A stretch of DNA of 64,000 nt, taken from the NCBI GenBank assembly GCA_916048095.2, contig OU696570.1, positions 10,804,816 through 10,868,815 on the forward strand, written 5' to 3'. Below, piece by piece: positions 28,701 through 38,485 of this stretch. The translations under genes were made by a program, and so were the position numbers. Every line of letters starts with the position of its first letter. The stretch's first letter is position 1. Source of the stretch: Sacculina carcini (taxonomy: Eukaryota; Arthropoda; Thecostraca; Sacculinidae). The notes beneath the pieces are model-generated. The model had not been told where the DNA came from. It searched no databases and was given only the letters and a program-made list of their open reading frames with translations.

Positions 28701-29200
28701 GTTCCACTGAGCTCCAAGCTGACTAGTCGTTGCAAGCCATCGAAACTTGCCGGCTGCAAACTTAGCGGTGCCGAAGTCCATGCCGTGCTTGAAGCCTGAA
28801 TGTGGAGCTTTCTCAGCGCTTCGAACTGACGCCAAGTTGTCTCGGCTATGTGATCGAATTGGCAACCGTTGAGGGTCAGTGTTCGAACACTCGAACTGAA
28901 CTGAAGCAGCGACGACACATCAAGCGGTCGACGACTCACCGGAGCCGTCGTTGTGGCCGTCGAATCCGGCAAGCAGTGCACTGAAAGACGCCGGACGCTA
29001 CCATCCGTCGACGGTTGAAGACTGATTTCACTGAGACGGGACACGGAGCACTGCACCTGGAGACCAGATGATATTGGCAGTTGATGGCACGAACGCTGCT
29101 CACGAGAGAACGAGAGATGCGAGTTACTCAGCAACACCGCAAGATGGAACGAGAGCAATGCGCGAGAACACAGCGAACGCCAATCACCGGCTTGATACAT
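20563..29200 (-). CDS. Toll receptor of the Toll-6/7/8 (Tollo) type, two coding exons
   Basis: This is a single-pass membrane receptor that signals through a cytoplasmic TIR domain in innate immunity and, for this subfamily, cell-surface patterning. The joined protein is about 1447 residues: a signal-peptide-like stretch (hydrophobic run R-A-L-L-S-F-H-L-A-V-L-L), about 20 leucine-rich repeats, a cysteine-capped C-terminal flank, a second block of four repeats with its own N- and C-terminal caps, a transmembrane helix, a TIR domain and a Pro/Gln-rich tail. The cap pattern H-C-F-A-L-C-H-C-C followed by A-C-D-C-E-M-R-C-P-D is diagnostic of the Toll-6/7/8/18-wheeler group. The start chosen is the ATG at 29200; the frame is open further upstream but without an ATG. 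The exons join in phase 0 across a 4294-bp intron (GTAAGC donor, CAG acceptor), and the junction reads R-K-Y-P-E / L-L-D-S-D-Q as in relatives. Which of Toll-6, -7 or -8 it is cannot be decided by eye. Confidence 0.95.
22756..27049 (-). other. Intron of the Toll gene
   Basis: Bounded by GTAAGC (27049) and CAG (22756), the intron holds TG/CA arrays at 24519-24578, 25738-25791, 25827-25850 and 25984-26042. The 26.1-26.9 kb part is GC-balanced but I see no exon. The acceptor is preceded by TATATGTGTGTGCCTGACAG, that is, a short TG run in place of a pure pyrimidine tract. Confidence 0.85.
27050..29200 (-). CDS. Toll exon 1: signal peptide and main leucine-rich-repeat ectodomain
   Basis: The exon encodes 717 residues. 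After the signal segment and an N-terminal cysteine region come about 20 LRR units of the L-x-x-L-x-L-x-x-N-x-L/I type, then the start of an LRR C-terminal cap (N-P-F-V-C-D-C-S-M-D-W-L). It ends in the middle of that cap at a GAG/GTAAGC donor, and the rest of the cap lies on the next exon. Confidence 0.93.
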
Positions 29201-30543
29201 GGTTCCGTTGGGCCATCGGCCACTGTTGAAACACTCGCTCGCACACACACACACAGATCCACAGAGCGATCACAACGAAGGTTTTCACTGGTCTCGGCGT
29301 TGATTGCCACGTACAAGAGGGCAACACAAACACAGAACACTGAACAAAATGCAAGGAAGAAGAGTCGCACGAACACTCGGTAACCCACACTCGACAACAA
29401 CCACCGACAAACTGAAGCGCACCGGCCGACCGCTGTCACCGTTCGCACGGACCGCCACGCACACACGCACACACGTAGAGAAAGAGGAGCAGTGCCGAGT
29501 GGTCGGGTAGTGCGTGCGTCGACCGGAGCCACACACACACACACACACACAAGCACACAAGTGCGTCCACATCGCTGTTTCTTTGTCCTCCCTGCTCTGC
29601 TTGCTGCCTCGTTCACTCTTTCCCGCTGATACTCTCTCTCTCGCACACACGCACACACACACATGCACGGACCCTTCGCTGGCGTACGCACACCGGGCCG
29701 GGCGGTATTTGCCCTGGGGCGATGGCAGGACGACGCCAGCGCCATCTACAATACCTGGCCACCAGTGACCTCGTCAGCACACACACACACGCACATGTGC
29801 AGAGCATGGTACAGCCACAATCGCGAGGTCGCATCGAAAGTATTTTGCGCATGCTGTGCGTGTATGTGTGTTTGAGTGTGCGTGTGTGTGTCTGTTAACA
29901 GGGGTGCCAAAACAAGCAGACCTGATGAAAACAATCGTCATCACAACGCTATAGAAGAAAACAGCCTGGTGTGATGCGGTCTGCAAATAAGCCTAGAACG
30001 AAACAACCCCAAGTGTACAGAAAGGGCTCTGGTACGAGAGATGGTGCTTGCTTCGAATGCAAAGCTGTACGCAGAGTAAAGCTAGCTGACCAAGTGACAC
30101 AGTGGCCCTCAACTGTTATTGGTCAATTGGATTAGCAAGCACACATAGCTGCTAAAAGTATGTTACTTATATCATCACAGAAACACAGCACCAGCATCCA
30201 TAGGCAGTGATAAGAAAAGGTGACCTATACACGAGCACATTTACCAACATGCACCCTTTGAAGGTCATTGAAAAACAGACATATCGGACATACACCTTCC
30301 TCATTTTTAATTTTATGTTCTATTGTATTAAGCTAAAAATAAAAAACAGTACTATATCCCCTGCGGGTGGTCTCTCTCTCTCACTCTCTGTGTGTGTGTG
30401 TGAGTGTGTGTATGTGTGTGTGCGCGTGTGTGTGTGTGTGTGTGTGTGTACGAGTTGTCGATCTAGCCAAGAAACATCAGTTTTGGCATGTCATCAATTA
30501 GACATGATGTCGTATGTTCGTTGTACTGAACTGTCATTCAGGC

Positions 30544-30585
<42 letters not shown>

Positions 30586-30958
30586 GTGTGTGCGTGTGCA
30601 AATATCTTGGCATGGTTGTAAATATTTGTGTTATGCTTGTAAAATAGTTATTTCCTCAGGTGCTCACTTGAGAAAACTTCATAAATTTTGTTAGTCCACT
30701 GTCAGGCTAATGGTAGCGTGAATTGTCTGTGCTTATGTGTAATTCCTGATTTTGATTCAGTATTGGGAAAAATTAAGGATTAAGAATCAATAAATGAAAG
30801 AATAATTATTCATCAAAAATAATGTTTTGTGGAAAAATACGGTCCGAATAATAATCAACTCTTTGCTAGAAGTTTCCAGTATGTTCTGGCTATTTCCAGA
30901 GGCAAAAAACTCAGCAAATTTGATTATGACTCTATTATTGCTGTTTTTGCTTTTACAG
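29201..30958. other. Upstream region of Toll and spacer
   Basis: The 5' side of Toll (29.2-29.9 kb) is GC-balanced with short CA patches (29243-29256, 29528-29554, 29776-29792), and its long open frames on both strands look spurious. A TG-rich array lies at about 30388-30449. I cannot place the promoter. Confidence 0.4.
30545..30584. repeat. (TA)n microsatellite
   Basis: This is a perfect TA array of about 40 bp followed by a short TG-rich stretch. Confidence 0.95.
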
Positions 30959-31053
30959 GAAAGCCAAATGAGAGAAATTTTCAATACGACGACTACCCAG
31001 GATCTCCCAGCAGTACAGCGCTAAGACTTTTGAATAACGCACTCACTATGCTG
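30959..31053 (+). CDS. Orphan candidate internal exon, unidentified protein
   Basis: A strong acceptor (GCTGTTTTTGCTTTTACAG) and a strong donor (CTG/GTGAGT) bound 95 bp that stay open in one frame. It encodes about 31 residues of good protein-like composition: K-P-N-E-R-N-F-Q-Y-D-D-Y-P-G-S, then S-S-T-A-L-R-L-L-N-N-A-L. The incoming phase needs one base from the previous exon and the outgoing phase is 0. The same frame is also open for some 130 bp upstream. I do not recognise the protein and found no neighbouring exons of the same gene. Confidence 0.35.
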
Positions 31054-31368
31054 GTGAGTTCAACGACCTTTACATACCTCTAGTCATCGGAGCTGGAGCG
31101 ATTTACGAGAGGCCAACATGTGAATTGAATTGCTCTCAACGCAATGAGCAAACAAAGGCCAAACAACATCCTAATACCATTAGCTTTCCGCTTTTGTTTC
31201 CAAAACACACGCACTGGCTAAACTAAGCATCAGGAGGTGCCCTAATGTCATCCGATCATGCAGATGATTGGAATCCCAAAGTGACAGTTCTCTGTGCGGA
31301 GACAGCTAGCTGCATCAAATCAATCTGCACAAAGAGCATGTCTTCGGCCGCAAATGCAATTGCATCCG

Positions 31369-31370
<2 letters not shown>

Positions 31371-31445
<75 letters not shown>

Positions 31446-31475
31446 CTCTGGCCAATTGATATATTGATACACACA

Positions 31476-31515
<40 letters not shown>

Positions 31516-31571
31516 GTGTTGATCCGGGAAAGCGGATCAGGTCAACACGATATATTTGCTTGCTGAATTCG

Positions 31572-31622
<51 letters not shown>
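31371..31622. repeat. TG - CA - TG array triplet
   Basis: TG array 31371-31443, CA array 31470-31512 and TG array 31573-31622 follow each other, separated by 26 and about 60 bp. The CA block is complementary to both TG blocks, so two alternative hairpins are possible. Confidence 0.95.
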
Positions 31623-31624
<2 letters not shown>

Positions 31625-31782
31625 GCGAATTTCAATGTGATTGACATAATGTCAATGTCGGACGTGCGATTGTAGTCGCATGTTGAAGACCTCACAAATC
31701 CAGTCTGCATATGCACTTTGAATTAGCCTAGAGAGGATACACTCTGAATATCGACCGGATGCGATCATGAATGATCTCAGTG

Positions 31783-31784
<2 letters not shown>

Positions 31785-31817
<33 letters not shown>

Positions 31818-31980
31818 ATCAAGTGGTATTTGAGACGGTGTGTGTGTGTGTTTGTGTGTATGTGTTTGTGTGTGTGTGTTTGTGTGTATGTGTTTGTGTG
31901 TGTGTGTGTTTGTGTGGGGGTGTGTGTGTGTGTGTGTGTGTGTGTGAGTTTGTGTGTGTGTGTGTGTGTGTGTGAGTTTG
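31785..31980. repeat. (GTCT)n followed by imperfect TG array
   Basis: A tetranucleotide GTCT run (about 31785-31818) is followed after 20 bp by TG-rich repeats with TTTG and TATG variants up to 31980. Confidence 0.93.
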
Positions 31981-33631
31981 CAAGTTTAATTGTTTCTGGT
32001 GTGGAACAAAAGCGATGTACTGGCTGAGGAATGTAAGGAATGTTGCGCCGTGGCGATTTCATTAGTAGAAGGCTATTGACCGCTTGATTACTACACTCCC
32101 CAAAATCTAAAGAACGAGGAGAATAATAGAAATATATAAAATAAAATGAAAAACGACTAAGGAACCTAGCAAAAAAAATAAAAATTTCAACATAAAAGAT
32201 ATAAAAATATAAATTGAAAAGTAATGTAAATAAATATATACGACAGTGTAAATGTCACCCGTCGTTCACTTTAATACAGTGTCATACAGTGTCAATATGA
32301 GTTGAAAAACAAAACAAAATAGGTCAGAGACCATATTCAGCTGATCCCCCTCTTGGTATAAAAAGCGAACGTGAAAAGTTTCAAGGCTGATCGACCGGGC
32401 AAATTATGCATCAGCACAAGTTTGCTGGAGGCCAAAAATATAACAAAAGTAGCGAACTTATTTGTGTTTGTTTTTCACTACTGGAAACTGATTCCTATCA
32501 CACGTTGACTCAGCGAAATATCACCATTTCTCAGAACCAACTCACAAAAGCCAAAACAACTATATTTGGCATTGCCACACACACACACACACATACACAC
32601 ACACATTGAAGGTCGGGTGTAATACAAATTGGCAACTTTTCTTCGCCTAAACGACATTGATCATTCCGCAAATTGCACACACTCAATGGGCCAAAAATAG
32701 GCACAAAAAAGTGTACAGGTAGTACGCGAAACAGACGGTGTTGTTTACACAGAGTTCTATGAAAGTACAAACAACAGGAAAATATGGTAAATGTGAATCA
32801 TGTCGTTGCCAGAACTTGCTAATATGTGGTGATTTACCCGAAATAGATGCAGAATTAAGCAAGGCAAATAATACTATATTTTCCAGATAGTCCTAGGCCT
32901 ATTATTGGCCATTTTCCACTGAGAATGCAACGTAGCTTTGCAAAAATAACCCACTGATGAATCACTTTTATGTTATTCTGAAGCAGAAATAATCCGTGAC
33001 AGTGATTATATTTAATTCTTGTGGTTTTCGCATTGTTCACTCGGCTTCCTGGTAGCAGAAATTGTGTTATATTCACATTGATTCCAAATAGTAGTATTGA
33101 TATTATTCTGTATATTATTATAATAATATAGAATATGGCAGACAGTTAACTAACTATTTTTGTGTGAACACATATAAGGAATATGTATGAAATTTTATAG
33201 ACGTTGGAGTTTGTCCAATAGAACACAAAACGTACTACCATCATAAACTGCGTTTCTCTTCACGCAGTAACATACACACACACACGCATACAAACACATA
33301 CATACACACACGCATACTTGAGACATCGTAGACCACACAATAAAATTCAGTTGTAGTAAATCTTGTATGTCTGTGTGCTGTGTGTCGTATTATTGATGAG
33401 CATGTTGCGATGCACAGTCATATCAGGAACATCGCAGGCGCTTGATCGTGCCGACTATGTAGCGCGTGTATGCCAATTCAACTTGACAGTGCGCGGTTCG
33501 CGGAAATGGCGCGCAATCATCTGTGTGTGTTAGCGTGTGCACGTTTGCGCACAGTTTTCCGAGTGGGGGAAAAGGGGTAGTGCTGGTCGGTGGGGGTGCG
33601 GGTATGATAGCATTTTGATAGAGCGATTCGT

Positions 33632-33632
33632 T

Positions 33633-33694
<62 letters not shown>

Positions 33695-33761
33695 GAATAC
33701 ACACACATACACATACAGCAGCATATACACAAGAACACACGCACAGCCGCATATACACAAG

Positions 33762-33826
<65 letters not shown>

Positions 33827-33972
33827 GAATACACACACACACACAAGAACACACACACACATACACACACAGCAGTATATACACAAGAACACACGCACAG
33901 CCGCATATATACAAGAACACACACACACACACATATACACAACATCACACACACACACACATCACACACACA

Positions 33973-34022
<50 letters not shown>

Positions 34023-34232
34023 AGAACACATACGCACACACACACGCATACACACTCACACACAGCATCACACACACACACAATAGCGCACACACACATA
34101 CAGCATCACACACACACGATAACGCACACACACATAAAGCATCACACATACACACACACACACCAGAACACACACACACAGCAGCACACACACACACACA
34201 GCAACGCACACACACACACACATACACACGGA
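33632..34232. repeat. Composite CA minisatellite with higher-order units
   Basis: Pure CA blocks alternate with variant units containing AGAATAC, CAGCAG(C/T)ATATAC and GCACAGCCGC. The block with CAGCAGCATATACACAAG and GCACAGCCGCATATACA occurs near 33715-33770 and again near 33871-33925. Further on, CAGCATCACAC and (G/A)ATA(A/G)CGCAC units repeat. Very long open frames on both strands here are artefacts. Confidence 0.95.
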
Positions 34233-34976
34233 TATGCACTAAATGCAATGCATTCCTCAAAGCCGCAACACACACAGCATAATGGTGCAGGCAATGCAGA
34301 ATCATTTGTCAAAGTTGACATTGTCTGTGGGACATCTGTGACCGCACCATTTCTCTGGACATGGTATGACATGTGACATTAGTGTTTACATATCCACTAG
34401 TGTATATTGATTTGAGGCGAGTCGATTTCAGTCACACAAAGATAAATCGAATCGACATTTGACACGATATTGGACCTGATGTGAAACACCCTGTTAGCGC
34501 GTTGTATTTCGAAAAAAATGCACTTTTTCTAGTGCATCTCCGGAAGACGTTATCGTAATAGTGGCAATATAATAAATATTTTCGAAATATCAGCAAACAA
34601 TACATCTACCCCACTTGACATTAACATTAATTCAAAAATCGATCCACCATAGTGTGTATATATATACTGAAAATTTATTAGCGATAAAATATATTTGTTA
34701 AAGTGATGATAAAGCGGTTTTTCTCAACAGTGTGGTCCTAGTGAAAGTGCGAACTTCATTTTGTTGTAATTTCCAGATTACTTCAAGACCAAAGTCGGTT
34801 ATATGATGTAAATCATACCACATTACGCGGTATATCAGACAAGAGTTACGTAACCTATTTCGGCTGATTCCAAACTTCTTAATGAGCCATCTCTTGTGAA
34901 AGGTATAGATAATACAAAGTATAATTATTCAACGCAACGTATATGATTGTGAATGAGAGAATTAATAGATCAAATA
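34233..34976. other. AT-rich spacer
   Basis: I see no gene or RNA in this stretch. Confidence 0.5.
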
Positions 34977-35327
34977 CATCGGCGTAGATTTGCGTCGACG
35001 CTCGGGGGGATGACAGCCATCATGCATTAGTGTTCAAAGTTCGCTCAGTTGGTCAATTGCGTGGTATCCTCAACTATTTTCAGTATATTCAATTACAATA
35101 CACATACCTCAATGAAAAGTGTATTGCGTAATATAATTTTCACATATTTATAATTTCTTGCATTTTTAGCCTATTGTCATTTGCCTTCTATGCTGATTTT
35201 GATGATAATATACTCAATGAACTGAACTCAGCTGAATTCTCGGGGGGTATAATTGCATATTCATACCCCCCAGCCAATTTGTCGGGGGTATATATACCCC
35301 CCATACCCCCCAGGATTTACGCCCATG
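34977..35327 (+). mobile_element. MITE, CATCGGCGTA-end family, copy 2 (best preserved)
   Basis: The 351-bp element starts CATCGGCGTAGATTT and ends with the inverse of CATGGGCGTAAATCC. It is flanked on both sides by a perfect 8-bp direct repeat, ATCAAATA (34969-34976 and 35328-35335). The interior contains G-rich/C-rich runs (GGGGGGTATAA, ATACCCCCC). It has no coding capacity. A diverged inverted copy lies at 2871-3197. Perfect 8-bp duplications are typical of hAT transposition (established); membership is inference. Confidence 0.75.
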
Positions 35328-36304
35328 ATCAAATATGAAGAGGAAGAATTGTCGGTTTTTATTTGAAGTTGTCAATTTTGGACGATTGAGTGTGTTGAAG
35401 TGACTGTCAGTTGGCGGAATGAAATATCACAAGTGACAAGTCATTCCCGCAATCCCCGCGCAAATACTGTCGACGGGCCGTGAAATGAGGAATTTTCACA
35501 CCACCCGCAAATAGATCGAGAACACTGACACTCCTAGGAAAAGGAAATTTATATATAGATATGTTTATGAAAACTTTTTTAGACAAAGTTGACTGAACAG
35601 TAAATTAATACCCTAAATTAATAAATATTAATACCCTAAATTAATAAATAAGATAATTTGACACTGTTACATATAATTTATTTTTGTCTATAGCCTAAAT
35701 TGAGATAGAAAGACATGACTAAATATAACCAAAAAAACCGCCATTGTATACTTGCTTGTGTTTGTTTGTTTTTACTTATGTTTGTGTTTTGCTTGGAATA
35801 TTCACATGCGCACTCGTACAGACACATTTATTTATGTTTTTGCCTGAGTGTGTATGTGCCTGAGTGTGTATGTGCCTGAGTGTGTGTGTGTGTGTGTGTT
35901 CAAAGCTCTGATCACACGCCGGCCACATCAGAGTATGTAGCGCCACAGAGCTAGGTCAACGCCTGAGGTCATATCTCAGTATAGCGTGACCTTGTCATCT
36001 GTGTGCAAGATAAATCAATTGTGCCATTGCAGACACCAGGTGACTGTTCCGTGCAGACCCGCACGCAGGCAGAGAAGGTAAAGAAAGGTTGAGGTTAAGC
36101 AGGCAAGATACAGAACGTCATAATCATCATATACATGCACACACATACACACACACACACATACACACAAGCTTCATAACGATTCATTTATTTTCTCTAT
36201 GGAAAAAGTGGTAATGCATAATCTTATTAAAAAAATTAATTGACATTGTTCATTCTCCACTGATAAAGTATTAAACTTCGCCATGTTATGTTTTCGATAT
36301 CATG
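35328..36304. other. AT-rich spacer
   Basis: No gene is seen. There is a small direct repeat of ATTAATACCCTAAATTAATAA near 35603-35648 and a short run of TGCCTGAGTGTGTA units near 35844-35890. Confidence 0.45.
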
Positions 36305-36601
36305 TTTTAAACCGGGGGTGTTCATACCCCTTGGGGGTATGGGAACCAAAAGCAGGGGTATGGGACTCGATTTCTGGGCACTGGCATAAATTATTAATGG
36401 CTTATAAAAGATGAAATTATCAATGTTAAGGTTTTACTAGTAATCCGTATCCAAATTACAATACATCCAAGCAATTAAAACACTCGTGGATTTAGAAGAC
36501 ATACTGGAAAATAATAGGATTGTTGATTACGAGCGAGCGAAGCGAGTAAGTTCATACTTGGTGTTACTAGAAAAATGAGTATGAGCGGCCGTGGTCACGC
36601 T

Positions 36602-36897
36602 TTTCAGAGGCTTATATCTCTGGAACCATAAGTCCGATTAACATGCATATCTTTTTGTTGGGTAGCCTCATCCTTCCTGCCGCGGATGAGATTATGCCGA
36701 ATCATGTCAGTGCCCAGTGTGGCACGTGGCCCGTGCCATATGCCCTTTTAAAACTTAGCAGAAAACTTTGCCCATGGTTTTTGAGAGTCTTATATCTCTG
36801 GAATCGTAAGCCCGATTAACAAGCGGTTTCTTTGTTGGGTAGCCCCGACCATCCTGCCGTGTATGGGCTCAACGCAGAATCATGTCAGTGCACATTG
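36602..36897 (+). repeat. Two direct copies of a ~110-bp unit
   Basis: The unit beginning TTATATCTCTGGAA and ending AATCATGTCAGTG occurs at about 36610-36714 and again at about 36788-36891, in the same orientation with scattered substitutions. It shares GATTAAC, TTGTTGGGTAGCC and CATCCTGCCG motifs. Confidence 0.8.
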
Positions 36898-37131
36898 GTC
36901 ATTGGGTAATGCTAGGGGATTTAGGCTACACATAAACTGATGTAATAGGGTCAATGTCATTACCTTGGCTCGAAATGCAAAATGAAGATAATTCATGGAA
37001 ATATAAATATATTTAGACAAATGCATTCACGACAAAGTTTGATTACATATGATAGCTTCGCGCTCGCTCGTTCATCGCCGAACACGGCGCCTTACTGGTT
37101 ATTATTTGGAGAGTCAAGTAAAGGGGGTATG

Positions 37132-37192
37132 GGACCATATTCGACAATACATTGGGGGCATGGAACCATATTCGACAATACATTGGGGGCAT
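37132..37192 (+). repeat. Two tandem ~31-bp units
   Basis: The unit GACCATATTCGACAATACAT followed by TGGGGGCATG is present twice in tandem and ends in a third partial GGAACCAT. Confidence 0.9.
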
Positions 37193-37226
37193 GGAACCAT
37201 CAAAAGGTTAAGAACCCTGTTTCAAA

Positions 37227-38179
37227 CAGTTTTTTCGCTTTACCGAAATATATATTTAGCTACGATTCAAGACTTAGCATTGAAACACAAACACACCGCG
37301 CTATGGACCACTGTGGCGTTTGCCGGAAAATTTGTGTTTCAGTCTGTGCTGAAGGGTAGCTATTTGGGTTAATGTATTTTAAATCTTTATTTATTTTCCA
37401 TCATCAACTTGTGTTTCTCATAGCGCATATAAATATAGATGTGCAGGTAAACAGGAAGTATTCACATAGACAGCGATAATAATTGAACAGTCAAAAGAAA
37501 AAACATGAAACCGATCAGAATTTGCCTACGGAGAACACCATCAAGCTGCCGGGGGCGAGAAAGCGAAGACAGCTTAGTTCTTAAATTAAAACCAAGGGGG
37601 ATTGATAGTTAATATGCTGTTTGAGAGTGTTTCGCACTCAACCAGGTACGCCAGGGAGTTTTTTCAATTGATTTTTGTTATCAGCTCATTTTTTCACAAA
37701 ATTGTATTGATTATTCTAGCTTGCATATTTCTGATTTTATTTTTCGGAAGTTCTTGCTTTCTATATTACGCATTCATTGTCTTTTTCTAGTGTTCTGTGT
37801 CGCCGCCGTCACTGCAGAGTTATCATGTGTTTAACGTTTGCGTGTGCTTACCGCTGTTGAGCGCTGAGCTGTCGAAATCCACCATTTCACGCTAGACTAA
37901 TCTCGCGGCAACACTGTCCTGTGTCCAGTTAAGTCAAAAACGGTCAGCAACTCGGCAAGACATTGTGTCTGCATAATATAAGATGATGCAGTAAAATGAT
38001 TGAAAAGATGACAATGTGTGTGGCCAACACACATTTTTTTACCAACTGAGCTGAAATAATTATCAGTGCACGTTATACTGCGCAGTTTCACGAAGAAATT
38101 GTAACACCAATCTGTACATTTCTGAATCTACTGAATTTACTGAATTTACTGAATTCAAAAGCGTCGTTGTCGCGCCGGC
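37227..38179. other. Spacer upstream of S2P
   Basis: No assignable gene. The region between 37.8 kb and 38.18 kb should contain the S2P promoter or an upstream 5' exon. A small repeat of GAATTTACT (three units, 38131-38155) lies just before the first recognised exon. Confidence 0.4.
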
Positions 38180-38485
38180 ATGTGTCGACAGAGCGTCATG
38201 CTGCGTCGTCTGGCGCGCCACAGCACAATCACCACAGCTGCGTGGGGCGTGCGTTGGCACACGACTGGTCTCAACGATTGGCTGTGCAGGGGCGGCGACA
38301 AACAGCGGCGCCGATGCTGGTTCACTTGCGGCGTTTGGTGCGCACTGGCGCTGCTGCCGCCTTCGCTAGGCGTGCTTCTGCTCAGTTGTGTCAATCAGCT
38401 GCGTGTGGCCGTGCGTTTGGCGTCGGCAGGCTCGGAAGGCGGCGACTCAGCGAACAATGTCGCATCGTGGACTCTGCGACCAATG
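38180..38485 (+). CDS. MBTPS2: S2P exon 1 (as modelled)
   Basis: Encodes 102 residues. R-W-H-T-T-G-L-N aligns with the R-W-Q-T-A-V-F-N region of vertebrate S2P, followed by a hydrophobic membrane segment (G-V-W-C-A-L-A-L-L-P-P-S-L-G-V-L-L). It ends at ATG/GTGAGC in phase 0. The true N-terminus may lie on an earlier exon. Confidence 0.85.

Larger units (their letters stand above)
31054..33631. other. Spacer with microsatellites
   Basis: Apart from the arrays listed separately, this is AT-rich spacer. A short CA array occurs at 32575-32606. No exon is recognised. Confidence 0.45.
36305..37226. mobile_element. Possible hAT-like element with internal duplications
   Basis: The left side (AAACCGGGGGTGTTCATACCCC) and the right side (inverse AAACAGGGTTCTTAACCTTT) are weakly inverted. 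Both carry GGGGGTATGGGA-type motifs like those in hAT MITEs. No target duplication is visible and no transposase is encoded, so this is tentative. Confidence 0.3.

Noticed and set aside
29128-29745. 205-codon minus-strand frame at the 5' end of Toll
   Set aside because: It overlaps the Toll signal-peptide exon in another frame and is Cys/Val/Arg-rich because of CA patches; no homology is recognisable.
33517-34376. Open frames of more than 260 codons on both strands
   Set aside because: They translate a CA/TG minisatellite into Thr-His and Val-Cys repeats and are open only because the repeat contains no stop codons.
37602-37790. Hydrophobic 62-codon frame as a missing S2P N-terminal helix exon
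   Set aside because: It is T-rich, lacks a suitable donor that would join in phase to 38180, and does not resemble the S2P N-terminus.
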